A DNA stretch of 64,000 nt from Delphinapterus leucas (Eukaryota; Chordata; Mammalia; Artiodactyla; Monodontidae), in the NCBI RefSeq assembly GCF_002288925.2, contig NW_022098023.1:29405850-29469849 (forward strand), in the 5' to 3' direction. Position 1 is the first letter of the stretch. The number at the start of each line of letters is the position of its first letter. Positions 45,583-58,149 of the stretch are shown here, one piece after another. The position numbers and the translations under genes were made by a program. The notes beneath the pieces are model-generated. The model did no database searches. It was given only the letters and a program-made list of their open reading frames with translations, and was not told the origin of the DNA.

Positions 45583-47549
45583 GAGGAGCTTCAAGACGGC
45601 AGAAGAGTAACACTCGGAGATCACCTTCCTCCCCGCAAATACATCAGAAATACATCTACGTGTGGAACAACTCCTACAGAACACCTACTGAACGCTGGCA
45701 GAAGACCTCAGACCTTCCAAAAGACAAGAACCCCCCCCACGTACCTGGGTAGGGCAAAAGAAAAAACAGCGACAAAGAATAGGCATGGGACCTGCACCTC
45801 TGGAGGGAGCTGTGAAGGAGGAAAGGTTTCCACACACTAGGAAGCCCCTTTGCGGGCGGAGACTGCAGGGAGCGAAGTGGGGGAAGCTTCGGAGCCACAG
45901 AGGAGAGCGCAGCAACAGGGGTGCGGGGGGCAAAGCGGAGAGATTCCCGCACGGAGGATCGGTGCCAACCGGCACTCACCAGCCCGAGAGGCTTGTCTGC
46001 TCACCCGCCGGGGCGGGCGGGGCTGAGAGCTGAGGCTCGGGCTTCGGAGGTCGGATCACAGGGAGAGGACTGGGGTTGGCTGCGTGATCACAGCCTGAAG
46101 GGGGCTAGTGCGCCACGGCTAGCTGGGAGGGAGTCCTGGAAAAAGCCTGGAGCTGCCGAAGAGGCAAGAGACTTTTTCTTGCCTCTTTGTTTCCTGGTGC
46201 GCGAGGAGAGGAGATAAAGGGCGCTGCTTAAAAGAGCTCCAGAGACGGGCACGAGCCACGGCTAAAAGCTCGGACCACAGAGACGGGCATGAGATGCTAA
46301 GGCTGCTGCTGCCGCCACCAAGAAGCCTGTGTGCGAGCACAGGTCACTATCCACACCCCGCTTCTGGGGAGCCTGTGCAGCCCGCCACTGCCAGAGTCCC
46401 GGGATCCAGGGACAACTTCCCCGGAAGAACGAACGGCGCGCCTCAGGCTGGTGCAACGTCATGCCGGCCTCTGCCGCCGCAGGCCCGCCCTGCACTCCGT
46501 GCCCCTCCCTCTCCCCCGGCCTGAGTGAGCCAGAGACCCCGCATCAGCGGCTCCTTTAACCCGTCCTGTCTGAGCGAAAAACAGACGCCCTCCGGCAACC
46601 TACACGCAGAGGCGGGGCCAAATCCAAACCTGAGCCCCTGGGAGCTGTGAGAACAAAGAAGAGAAAGGGAAATCTCTCCCAGCAGCCTCAGAAGCAGCGG
46701 ATTAAAGCTCCACAATCAACTTGATGTACCCTGCATCTGTGGAATACATGAATAGACACCGAATCATCCCAAATTGAGGAGGTGGACTTTGGGAGCAAAG
46801 ATATATATATGTTTTTTTCCCTTTTTCTCTTTTTGTGAGGTGTATGTGTATGTTTCTGTGTGTGATTTTGTCGGTATAGCTTTGCTTTCACCATTTATCC
46901 TAGGGTTCTGTCTGTCCGTTTTTTTGTTTTTTATTAAAAAAATTTTTTTGCTTAATTATTTTTTATTTTAATAATTTTATTTTATTTTACTTTATTTTAT
47001 TTTATTTTGTCTTCTTCTTTCTTTCCTTCTTTTTTTACCCCCCTTTATTCTGAGCCATGTAGAGGACAGCCTCTTGGTGCTCCAGCCAGGTTTCAGGGCT
47101 GTGCCACTGAGGTGGGAGAGCCAAGTTCAGGACACTGGTCCACAAGAAACCTCCCAGCTCCGTGTAATATCAAATGGCGAAAATCTCCCGGAGTCTCCAT
47201 CTCAACGCCAAGACCCAGCTCTACTCAACGACCAGCAAGCTACAGTGCTGGACACCCTATGCCAAACAACTAGCAAGACAGGAACACAACCCCATCCATT
47301 AGCACAGAGGCTGCCTAAAATCATAATAAGGTCACAGACACCCCCAAAACACACCAGATGTGCAGCTGCCCACCAGAAAGACAAGATCCAGCCTCATCCA
47401 CCAGAACACAGGCACTAGTCGCCTCCACCAGGAAGCCTACACAACCCACTGAACCAACCTAAGCCACTGGGGACAGACACCAAAAACAATGGAAACTACG
47501 AACCTGCAGCCTGTGAAAAGGGGACCCAAAACACAGTAAGTTAAGCAAA
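45583..47549 (+). promoter_or_regulatory. L1 5' UTR with CpG-rich promoter segment
   Basis: The region upstream of ORF1 contains the only CpG-dense stretch of the window, about 45840-46640, including GGGGCGGGCGGGGC near 46008-46022. In known L1s this segment carries the internal RNA polymerase II promoter. The conserved YY1-site core near the 5' end reads CAAGACGGC rather than CAAGATGGC (45592-45600), one change at a core base. A T-rich (TTTTA)n tract lies at 46920-47035. Confidence 0.75.
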
Positions 47550-48440
47550 ATGAGAAGACAGAAAAACACACAGCAGATGAAGGAGCAAGATAAAAACCCA
47601 CCAGACCTAACAAATGAAGAGGAAATAGGCAGTCTACCTGAAAAAGAATTCAGAATAATGGCAGTTAAGATCCAAAATCTTGAAAATAGAATGGAGAAAA
47701 TACAAGAAACGTTTAACAAGGACCTAGAAGAACTAAAGAGCAAACAAACAGAGATGAACAACAAAATAAATGAAATTTAAAATTCTCTAGAAGGCATCAA
47801 TAGCAGAATAACTGAGACAGAAGAAAGGATAAGTGACCTGGAAGATAAAATAGTGGAAATAACTACTGCAGAGCAGAATAAAGAAAAAAGAATGAAAAGA
47901 ATTGAGGACAATCTCAGACACCACTGGGACAAGATTAAAAGCACCAACATTCGAATTATAGGAGTCACAGAAGAAGAAGAGAAAAAGAAAGGGACTGAGA
48001 AAATATTTGAAGAGATTATAGTTGAAAACTTTCCTAGCATGGGAAAGGAAATAGTCAACCAAGTCCAGGAAGCACAGAGAGTCCGTTACAGGATAAATCT
48101 AAGGAGAAACACTCGAAGACACATATTAATCAAACTATAAAAAATTAAATACAAAGAAAAAGCATTAAAAGCAGAAATGGAAAAGCAACAAATAACATAC
48201 AAGGGAATCCCCATAAGGTTAACAGCTGATCTTTCAGCAGAAACTCTGCAAGCCAGAAGGGAGTGGCAGGACATATTTAAAGTGATGAAAGAGAAAAACC
48301 TACAATCAAGATTACTCTACCCAGCAAGGATCTCATTCAGATTTGATGGAGAACTTAAAACCTATATAGACAAGCAAAAGCTAAGAGAATTCAGCACCAC
48401 CAAACCAGCTTTACAACAAATGCTAAAGGAACTTCTCTAG
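47550..48440 (+). pseudogene. L1 ORF1 (RNA-binding protein), broken
   Basis: The reading frame spans 297 codons in one frame without frameshift. It is interrupted by two in-frame stops: TAA at 47778-47780 (codon 77) and TAA at 48138-48140 (codon 197). The first part has the charged, heptad-like pattern (…EELKSKQTEMNNKI…) of the ORF1p coiled coil that forms the trimer. The middle (RIIGVTEEEE onward) is the RRM-like domain, and the last part, RREWQDIFKVMKEKNLQ onward, is the C-terminal domain. The start ATGAGAAGACAG at 47550 is the family start. ORF1p normally coats L1 RNA in cytoplasmic particles. This copy could give only a 76-residue peptide. Confidence 0.92.
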
Positions 48441-48498
48441 GCAGGAAACACAAGAGAAGGAAAAGACCTACAAAAACAAACCCAGAACAATGAAGAAA

Positions 48499-51400
48499 AT
48501 GGGAATAGGAACATACATATTGATAATTACCTTAAATGTAAATGGACTCAATGCTCCAATCAAAAGACATAGACTGGCTGAATGGATACAAAAACAAGAC
48601 CTGTATATAGCTGTCTACAAGGGACCCACTTCAGACCTAGGTACACATACAGACTGAAAGTGAGGGGATGGAAAAAGATATTCCATGTAAATGGAAATCA
48701 AAAGAAAGCTGGAGTAGCAATTCTCATATCAGACAAAATAGACATTAAAGCAAAGACTATTACAAGAGACAGAGAAGGACACTACATAATGATCAAGGGA
48801 TCAATCCAAGAAGAAGATATAACAATTGTAAATATTTATGCACCCAACATAGGAGCACCTCAATACATAAGGCAAATACTAACAGCCATAAAAGGGGAAA
48901 TCAACAGTAACACAATCATAGTAGGGGACCATAACACTCCACTTTCACCAATGGACAGATCATGCAAAATGAAAATAAACAAGGAAATACAAGCTTTAAA
49001 TGATACAGTAAACAAGATGAACTTAATTGATATTAATAGGACAGTCCATCCAAAAACAACAGAATACACATTCTTCTCATGTGCTCATGGAACATTCTCC
49101 AGGATAGATCATATCTTGGGTCACAAATCAAGCCTTGGTAAATTTAAGAAAACTGAAATCGTATCAAGTATCTTTTCCAATCACAACGCTATGAGACTAG
49201 ATATCAATTACAGGAAAAAACCTGTAAGAAATACAAACGCATGGAGGCTAAACAACGCACTACTTAATAACCAAGAGATCACTGAAGATCAAAGAGGAAA
49301 TAAAAAGATACCTAGAAACAAATGACAATGAAAACACAATGACCCAAAACCTATGGGATGCAGCAAAAGCAGTTTTAAGAGGGAAGTTTATAGCAATACA
49401 AGCCTATCTTAAGAAACAAGAAACATCTCAAATAAACAACCTAACCTTACACTTAAAGCAATTAGAGAAAGAAGAACAAAAAACCTCCTAAGTTAGCAGA
49501 AGGAAAGAAATCATATAGATCAGATCAGAAATAAATGAAAAAGAAATGAAGGAAACAATAGCAAAGATCAGTAAAACTAAAAGCTGGTTCTTTGAGAAGA
49601 TAAACAAAATTGATAAACCATTAACCAGACTCATTACAAAAAAAAAGGGAGAAGGCTCAAATCAATAGAATTAGAAATGAAAAAGGAGAAGTAACAACTG
49701 ACACTACAGAAATATAAAGATCATGAGAGATTACTACAAGAAACTATATGCCAATAAAATGGACAACCTGGTAGAAATGGACAAATTCTTAGAAATGCAC
49801 AACCTTCCAAGACTGAACCATGAAGAAATAGGAAATATGAACAGACCAATCACAAGCACTGAAATTGAAACTCTGATTAAATATCTTCCAACATACAAAA
49901 GCCCAGGACCAGATGGCTTCACAGGCGAATTCTATCAAACATTTAGAGAAGAGCTAACACCTATCCTTCTCAAACTCTTCCAAAATATAGCAGAGGGAGG
50001 AACACTCCCAAACTCATTCTATGAGGCCACCATCACTCTGATACCAAAACCAGACAAAGAAGTCACAAAGAAAGAAAACTACAGGCCAATATCACTGATG
50101 AACATAGATGCAAAAATCCTCAACAAAGTACTAGCAAACAGAATCCAACAGCACATTAAAAGGATCATACAATATGATAAAGTGGGGTTTATCCCAGGAA
50201 TGCAAGGATTCTTAAATATACACAAATCAATCAACGTGATACACCATATTAATAAACTGATGGAGAAAAACCATATGATCATCTCAATAGATGCACAGAA
50301 AGCTTTCGACAAAATTCAACACCCATTTATGATAAAAACCCTGCAGAAAGTAGGCATAGAGGGAACTTACCTCAATATAATAAAGGCCATATATGAAAAA
50401 CCCACAGCCAACATCATTATCAATGTTGAAAAACTGAAACCATTTCCACTAAGATCAGGAATAAGACAAGGTTGCCCACTCTCACCACTATTATTCAACA
50501 TAGTTTTGGAAGTTTTAGCCACAGCAATCAGAGAAGAAAAAGAAATAAAAGGAATCCAAATTGGAAAAGAAGAAGAAAAGCTGTCACTGTTTGCAGATGA
50601 CATGATACTATATAGAGAGAATCCTAACGATGCTACCAGAAAACTACTAGAGCTAGTCAATGAATTTGGCAAAGTAGCAGGATACAAAATTAATGCTCAG
50701 AAATCACTTTCATTCCTATACACATGATGAAAAATCTGAAAGTGAAATTAATAAAACACTCCCATTTACCATTGCAACAAAAAGAATAGAATACCTAGGA
50801 ATAAACCTACCTAAGGGGACAAAAGATCTGTATGCAGAAAATTATAAGGCACAGATGAAAGAAATTAAAGATGATACAAATAGATTGAGAGATATACCAT
50901 GTACTTGGATTGGAAGAATCAACGTTGTGAAAATGACTCTACTACCCAGAGCAATCTACAGATTCAATGCAATCCCTATGAAACTACCACTGGCATTTTT
51001 CAGAGAACTAGAACAAAAAATTTCACAGTTTGTATGGAAACACAAAAGACCCCGAATAGCCAAAGCAATCTTGAGAAAGAGAAACGGGGCTGGAAGAATC
51101 AGGCTCCCAGACTTCAGGCTGTACTACAAAGCTACAGTAATCAATACAGTATGGTACTGGCGCAAAAACAGAAATACAGATCAATGGAACAGGATAGAAA
51201 GCCCAGAGATAAACCCACGCACATATGGTCCCCTTATCTTTGATAAAGGAGGGAAGAATATACAGTGGAGAAAAGACAGCCTCTTCAATAAGTGGGACAG
51301 CTACATGTAAAACAATGAAATTAGAACACTCCCTAACACCATACACAAAAATACGGTCAAAATGGATTAAAGACCTAAATGTAAGGCCAGACTCTATCAA

Positions 51401-52293
51401 ACTCTTAGAAGAAAACATAGGCAGAACACTCTATGACATAAATCATAGCAAGATCCTTTTTGACCCACCTCCTAGAGAAATGGAAATAAAAACAAAAATA
51501 AACAAATGGGACCTAATGAAACTTAAAATCTTTTGCACAGCAAAGGAAACCATAAACAAGACGAAAAGACAACCCTCAGAATGGGAGAAAATATTTGCAA
51601 ATGAAGCAACTGACTAAGGATTAATCTCCAAAACATACAAGCAATTCATGCAGCTCAATATCAAAAAAACAACTGAATCCAAAAGTGGGCAGAAGACCTA
51701 AATAGGCATTTCTCCAAAGAAGATATACAGATTGCCAACAAACACATGAAAGAATGCTCCACACCATTAATTATTAGAGAAATGCAAATCAAAGCTACAG
51801 TGAGATATCATCTCACACTGGTCAGAATGGCCATCATCAAAAAATCTACAAACAATAAATGCTGGAGAGGGTGTGGAGAAAAGGGAACCCTCTTGCACTC
51901 TTGGTGGGAATGTAAATTGATACAGCCACTATGGAGAATAGTATAGAGGTTCCTTAAAAAACTAAAAATGGAACTACCATACGACCCAGCAATCCCACTA
52001 CTGGGCATATACCCTGAGAAAACCATAATTCAAAAAGGGTCATGTACCAGAATGTTCATTGTAGTTCTATTTACAATAGCCAGGACATGGAAGCAACCTA
52101 AGTGTCCATTGACAGATGAATGGGTAAAGAAAATGTGGCACATACATACAATGAATATTACTCAGCCATAACAAGAAACGAAGTTGAGTTATTTGTTTTG
52201 AGGTGGATGGACCTAGAGACTGTCATACAGAGTGAAGTAAGTGAGAAAGAGAAAAACAAATACCATATGCTAACACATATATATGGAATCTAA
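48499..52293 (+). pseudogene. L1 ORF2 (endonuclease/reverse transcriptase), broken
   Basis: Length and layout are those of ORF2p: endonuclease (about 48499-49210), reverse transcriptase (about 49860-50800) and a Cys-rich end. Breaks I can place are: a 1-nt loss near 48606; a 2-nt loss near 49287; TAA 49489-49491; TAG 49516-49518; an extra base in the A-run near 49640; a 1-nt loss near 49713; a frameshift with TGA near 50725; a 14-nt loss near 51287; TAA 51615-51617; a frameshift near 51670; TAG 51944-51946; and a 1-nt loss near 52152. The RT catalytic FADD is intact (50590-50601). In the endonuclease the conserved SDH reads SNH (Asn codon 49179-49181). The CX3CX7HX4C motif is intact near 51860-51915. 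The longest open pieces are 48582-49325, 49723-50727 and 50693-51310. Confidence 0.92.
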
Positions 52294-52676
52294 GAAAAAG
52301 AAAAAAAAAGGTCATAAAGAACCTAGGGGTAAGATGGGAATAAAGACACAGACCTACTAGAGAATGGACTTGAGGATATGGGGAGGGGGAAGGGTAAGCT
52401 GGGACAAAGTGAAAGAGTGGCATGGACATATATACACTACCCACTAGATACCCACTAGATAGCCAGTGGGAAGCAGCCCCATAGCACAGGGAGATCAGCT
52501 CGGTTCTTTGTGACTGCCTAGAGAGGTGAGATAGGGAGGGTGGGAGGGAGGGAGATGCAAGAGGGAAGAGATATGGGGACATATGTATATGTATAACTGA
52601 TTCACTTTGTTATGAAGCAGAAACTGACACACCATTGTAAAGCAATTATACTCTAATAAAGATGTCAAAAAAAAGA

Positions 52677-52694
52677 AAGAAAGGAAATTGTGGG
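52677..52694. repeat. Right target-site duplication of the full-length L1
   Basis: AAGAAAGGAAATTGTGGG, identical to the left copy at 45565-45582. Confidence 0.93.
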
Positions 52695-53315
52695 CACAAA
52701 ATTGGGACGGCCTTTACCCTGTTCCCAGAATGTGAACAGTTTCTTAATTCTATTGTTTCTTGTTCTTATCACCTGTCTAGGGATTTCCAAACAAGAATAT
52801 ATCATATCACTTCTTCTCTGTAGCCCAGTTGCTATGCCACTCTTCTCTGTCATTTTTTGTTTAGCTTTCTTCATGAGTCAAGAAATGTAACATCATTGCA
52901 GAAGAAATAGTAAGAAAGTGGTGTGATGCCTTTGACAATGAAAAGCTTGCTGGGCATCCTGGTGTGAAAGCTGACATCAGGCAGCCGATTTGCTGAAGCC
53001 AGAGAGGAGAATACATTTCTTTAAATGATGAATGAAAGGCATCACTTATGTAGGAGATGTGGACTTTCAGAGGCCAGATTAGTGCAGTGTGCTTTTTAAC
53101 ATAAAGGTCAAATACAGAGAAAAAAGAAGGCTAAAGTTTTAAATAATAAATGATGAAAAAGGAACCTGTTTATTAACTTCAAAAAAGATTCCTATAACAT
53201 TGTTATATTTACAAAACTAAGTTTGAAGAATAACAGTGTCGTATTAGGCTTTTACTATTGATTTATGTCATCTTATTTTAATTAGTCATGATCTGCTTAC
53301 AACTCCAGACCAGGC
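52695..53315. other. Unique DNA, nothing recognised
   Basis: No gene or confident repeat. Confidence 0.4.
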
Positions 53316-53540
53316 TTCAGCAACCTTTTTCTATAAAAGTCCAGAGATTAAACATTTTTGGCTCTGCAGACAACCCAGGCTTTGTCCTAACTCTTCAACC
53401 TTGCCAATGTAAGGCAAAAGCAGCCATGGACAACATGTAAGCAAATGAATGTGACTCTGTTTCAATAAAACTTTATTTATTAAAAAAAAATAGATGGTAG
53501 GTCAAATTTGACCTACAGGCTGAAGTTTGCTCACTCTTAC
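53316..53540 (+). mobile_element. Non-autonomous hAT-Charlie type element (MER), second copy
   Basis: CAGCAACCTTTTTCTATAAA, AGCAGCCATGGACAACATGT, GACTCTGTTTCAATAAAACT, TTATTTATTAAAAAAA and GACCTACAGGCTGAAGTTTG match the family seen at 15745-15963. This copy retains more of the middle. Confidence 0.75.
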
Positions 53541-53649
53541 TCTGACTCTATAAATGAACTGATGTACATACTGTGAATTAGTGATGCCTGGTGCAAAATC
53601 AAAAAAAGGAGATTAGGTGGTATTAATACAGAAAAGAAGGAAGTTACTT

Positions 53650-53880
53650 CCTTCATTCAACAAATATTTACAGAGTCCTTGCTGTGTGTCCAGCACAGGG
53701 TTAAGTGTTAGGGAATCAGTGATTAAGTTGGCAGAGTGATTGCCCTCCACCCCCAGAAGCTTACAGATAGAGGAAATGAATAAGCAAATTAAAATATGGA
53801 ATGTGATAAATTCGATGACGTAGTTACATATAGGGTGTTAGAGGAGCACGTAGGAGGAAAAGCCATAATAGCCATATATA
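53650..53880 (+). repeat. Ancient interspersed repeat (L2-like pattern)
   Basis: TTCATTCAACAAATATTTAC, GTCCAGCACAGGGTTAAGTG and GAAGCTTACAGATAGAGGAA match the common ancient element also seen at 5020, 56950 and 57525. Confidence 0.5.
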
Positions 53881-53884
53881 AAGC

Positions 53885-55572
53885 TCTTTCTATTTTCTTC
53901 CAAGGTCTTTAGAGCAGTAGTTCATGATTTTATAAAATCCTTTCTAAAGATACAACCAGATTATTTTATTCTCATATTTCCTTTATATTTACTTTCATTC
54001 TCCTCAGTTTCTTCTTTTATTCAATGATTATTGTCAACCCACTTTTGTCCAAGGTAGTCTGTAGGAGATGCTTCTTCTTAAAATCATAAAATAATAGAGT
54101 GGGAAGAGATCTTTACCCATCACCCAGTAGAGTTCCCATATATTTCAATTGAAGATAATGAGACTTGAAATGCCTAGATGATTTGGTCAATGCCCCATGG
54201 AAGAAGTAGGATTCAAATGTGAATTTTTGCCTCTAGGTCAGTTCTAACTTCTGTACAATACCTTCAACTCAGAAGCAACCTCATGGCCAATAAATAGGAA
54301 AGTTAAGAATGCAGTCCCTAAATTAAGAAAAGATGGTACTTGATGTGAGGACTGCATCAAAAAATGCTTTATTTTTCCTCTTTTCTGAACTTCAAAAACA
54401 CTTTCATGAGATTCTCTGAAAGTTCATTTTCTTCCTTGCCAGCTAGGTATTCTTGTACACTTACTGTTCTAATTATAATTGTGTGGAATGTTATTCTTTT
54501 TTTTTTTTCCCAAAATCTTACTCTATATTTAGGTAAATGGTTTCTAAGCAAAAGCACTCAAGGCACCACATAGATAATTATGAACCCAAATCTGCCATTA
54601 TAACATTTCTTCCTGATAACGTGTGAAATGTAGATTTCTTGAAATTTGGGGGTTTGGTTTGGATAGTCACATTGCTTGAAGTTACTAAGCATTCTTGCAG
54701 GGCCTGAGAAGACTAATACTTACAAAGTTTCTAAATTAATTATAAAGAGAAGAATTTAACAAGTGCAGAGAAAGTAGGGGCAATGGAAAGAGGATGTACG
54801 AACAAAGAGCTGTGGTCGTCCCAGAAAACTTCTTTGGTTTGTATAGCTGAGTTCACTTTTAAATAATTCTTCAAAACACCAGTCTGCAGAATGAGCAAGT
54901 TAATGACAAGACTGAAAGCAAATCTGTTCTTCTCCCAAGTTCCATGGAGTTAGCATTTAGCTGGTGATCATTTTTTTTTAGCCCCGTTCTGTTTGTAGAG
55001 CTGAATCTGTGTTTTTCTGCTGTAGTCTATGCCTCTGAATCATTCTGAGGGACTAGAAGAAGGGAAGAAAGGCATGCATTCATAGTTAAATTTCTCCTCT
55101 AAAATATACCTAAAAGGTACTCGTTTAGAAAGGGGATATTTGAGTGAAAAAATAGAGAGTATTATGAAGTTAAAAACATTTTTATTAATGGCTCATATAC
55201 ATAATGGCTATAATGGTGAGTTAGAAATTAAGTTAACTGGCTAAGAGAAAAAGAAAAAGGTGTGGCAGATGAGGGACTGTGTTGTGGACATTACCATGTG
55301 ACAACAAGAGAATTTATTCTAAGACAAAATCTTCTCATGAAAGGCTTGACTCTATTTAGCTAACAGGCTTTGAAATCTGTCAGACACAAAGTGGGAATGC
55401 TAAAAGCTTTTCTTCTTATATAACAGAGGTTTCTCCTAAATCCATAAAAATCTGACTTCTCAGAGACATTCTATAGAAACTCAACTAAAAATTTCCACTA
55501 GTTTATTTTCTTAGCATATTGGCCTTCTGGTAATTTCACGAACTATGGTAACGATTGACTGAATATATGAAA

Positions 55573-55618
<46 letters not shown>

Positions 55619-56945
55619 AGGTGTTTTGTATATATAATCAACATAAAAGCTTTTAATAACCAAACCTGTTAAAAAATGCACCTCTATGTTTATTGGATTT
55701 TTGTCTTAAATTTTTCATAGTAATATTAAGGAATGCAGCAAATATATTTTATAATATGAAGTCTAAAATATATTAAAAAGAACCTAGAATCTAAGGTTTG
55801 GTAAAAATCTTTAATGAACACTGGTCAATCTCCCATCCAGTCATTGAAATTCTTCCACTATCTCCATACAACTTACCTAGTATAGGTCTACAAATGTAAT
55901 TTTTAAATTTTAAATTAAATATTTATTAAAAAGACAAATAGGATACACACCAAGATATCAAGATTTTGTGAAATTTAGGCTATTTTAAATTTCTTCTTAT
56001 GCCTTTAATGTGACCTTTGAAATCAGAAAATCAAATCTACGAATTGAGAAATAAGAAAAAAAAGCCTTCTTTTGTGTCTTTCTATAGCTTCTTCACCACT
56101 GTAGGCCAAAGCTGACCTCTGGTTACTTAAATCTGATCCATCTTTTACATTATAGACCTTTAAATACATAAATTAGTCCCTCATTTGCCACTAGAATCTT
56201 TCCTTTTACTAGATAAATAAGATCATAGGATCTTTCTCTCTCTTGATCTCCATATCAAGTATATGAAGATGAATATTTCACATCCTCTTTTGTTAGGAAT
56301 TGAGGGGAGACCATATTTCATCTGGGACCTTGGTCTTCCTGAATTTATCTCTACAGCTCAATGATGTTTTCTGTAATCCTTGGTTACATGCCCCTTTCCA
56401 TATTTCTGATTATGTTTTCCTTAAATTAAAGCCCAAGTACTCTAGTTTTATATATATATATATATATGAAATAATTCAGTGTCTGCCCTTGTCAGTCATT
56501 TCTACTTAAGTTCTTTCACTTTATTTCCTAAGATATGATCTCAAAAGTAAACACTGTTGTAGTGAAATAAATATGGGCTTTGGTTTGATAAAACTGAAGA
56601 GTACAAAGTTAATCTCTGGGGAACTGGTCCCCCATGGGACAATTTGTACTGCAAGCATCCAGAGTTGTTGGCAAATTCAGGGAAAACTAGACGAGATGAC
56701 TCAAAGCTTGTGGAAAGACAGATGGGGAGAGAGAGAGAATTGCAACTATTTAATATGTGCAGATCGCCGCTCTGTTCTGTGAGTTCTACCACCTCTCTTG
56801 GGTGTCAGTTGTCTCTTTCCAATATTCATTCTACAGTTTTCAGTATAAAGATCATTCTTGAAATACATGGACTGTATCTTTTTTTTTTTGTCATCCATCA
56901 TTAAAAATGATTAGGGATTTAGGTTTTATTATAGTACTTAAATAG
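53885..56945. other. Unique AT-rich DNA with a GT microsatellite
   Basis: About 3 kb without recognised gene or named repeat, apart from the GT repeat at 55577-55617 and a short (TA)n at 56449-56467. Open frames of 60-85 codons on both strands lack domains. Confidence 0.4.
55577..55617 (+). repeat. (GT)n microsatellite
   Basis: About 20 GT units, the longest dinucleotide repeat in the window and so likely polymorphic. Confidence 0.95.
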
Positions 56946-56949
56946 ATCC

Positions 56950-57060
56950 ATTCAGTCAATCCGTCAGTAATCAGTGAATACTTACTGTGTGAGATATACT
57001 TTAGTCAGGAGCAGATCCCGGTTTTGAGGCCTTAAAGTTTACATAAAAGATAATAGTGAG
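56950..57060 (+). repeat. Ancient interspersed repeat fragment
   Basis: AGTCAATCCGTCAGTAATCA then GTGAATACTTACTGTGTGAG fits the start of the same ancient family (…CAACAAATATTTATTGAGC…). Confidence 0.35.
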
Positions 57061-57524
57061 GCTTCTTTAAGAAGAATAACCAATTTAGGTATGAAAAAGA
57101 ATATCGTTTAGAATATTTGTTAGAAGATAACAAAAACACAAATGTTTTGAATCTGAAAAATTTCACAAAAGTCAGAAAAAACATAATATTTTCATGAAAT
57201 AATAGCCTAATGTCTCTAAAGCATATTTTTCGTATATATTTTGGCTGCAGATGCTTTAATTGTCTCTTAAATGGCAGTAATTTTACAATGTTACAGAAAG
57301 AGTAGGAAACCTGTAATCTTTCCTCTATACGTTTGTTCCAAATTTGTTTTTATTATTATTATTATATAGGACATGAAACTTTAAACATAGGTTTATTTGT
57401 TGTGAGAAATATTATTGTAGGTTTATGCCATACAAACGAAGGCATTCTGAAAAATTATTTTACCAGATTTTTAGTATTAAAATATTTTTAATCTATATCT
57501 ATATAGCTTCATTAGATTCAGTTA

Positions 57525-57615
57525 ATCTGTCTCTAGTACTAGGTGCTAAGATACAAGAGAGAACAAAGCAGACACAGCAACTGCTTTTCTGGAATTTACA
57601 TTCTAGGGAAGAAAG
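57525..57615 (+). repeat. Ancient interspersed repeat fragment
   Basis: AGTACTAGGTGCTAAGATAC, GAGAACAAAGCAGACACAGC and GGAATTTACATTCTAGGGAA match the family well. Confidence 0.5.
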
Positions 57616-57651
57616 GAGAATACCCAAAGAAACTTTATCTATTTCATGAAC

Positions 57652-57950
57652 AATTTTCAAAGTGTGGTCTGAGCCCATTTGGGCGTTGCCCAGAGACCCT
57701 TTTAGGGGGTCCATTAAGTCACAGCTATTTCTTTAATAATACTAAGAGATTTGCCTTTTGTACTGTGTTGACATTTGCACTAATGATGCAAACCTGTGAT
57801 GGGCAAAACTTTTGGTACCTTAATATGAATCAAAGTGCTACCCAACTGTGCTAGTGGTCACTGTATTCTTTGCCATCACGTGCACTCACAGTGAAAAGAA
57901 AAGAAAAAAGAAAGCGACCTAATGCAAAGAGTTATACAGAAAAACTGTCT
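57652..57950 (+). mobile_element. Charlie-type hAT DNA transposon fragment
   Basis: CAAAGTGTGGTCTGAGCCCA, CCCAGAGACCCTTTTAGGGG, TACTGTGTTGACATTTGCAC, GATGGGCAAAACTTTTGGTA and CATCACGTGCACTCACAG are consecutive blocks of the 5' part of a Charlie-type element. No transposase part follows. Confidence 0.68.
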
Positions 57951-58149
57951 AAGAAAAATTACTGCAATTAAGCACCAAATTTAGTCAGAATTCATCTTCT
58001 TAGCAGAGGTAGCTATACCAATCAGTTATCTATAATTAGAAGTATACTAGCGTGTTAGAAGAGGGATAGATTTCCTAGGGTTCAACTCCTGTTGGTAAAC
58101 TTTTATACAGGGTCAATACACAAAGTTTCAGTGATTTAGCCAAACGTGA

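Larger units (their letters stand above)
45583..52676 (+). mobile_element. Full-length L1 retrotransposon, inactive
   Basis: A 7.1-kb element runs from the L1-typical start GAGGAGCTTCAAGACGGCAG to an AATAAA signal (52655-52660) and A-rich tail. It has a 5' UTR of about 2 kb, ORF1, ORF2 and a 3' UTR (about 52294-52664), bounded by a perfect 18-bp target duplication. Sequence style is cetartiodactyl/cetacean L1. Both ORFs are broken many times, so it cannot encode its proteins. The perfect flanks and full length show a single simple insertion without later rearrangement. Confidence 0.95.

Noticed and set aside
45271..45840. 189-codon open reading frame
   Set aside because: It runs from unique DNA into the L1 5' UTR across the insertion boundary, so it cannot be an ancestral gene, and the translation has no domain.
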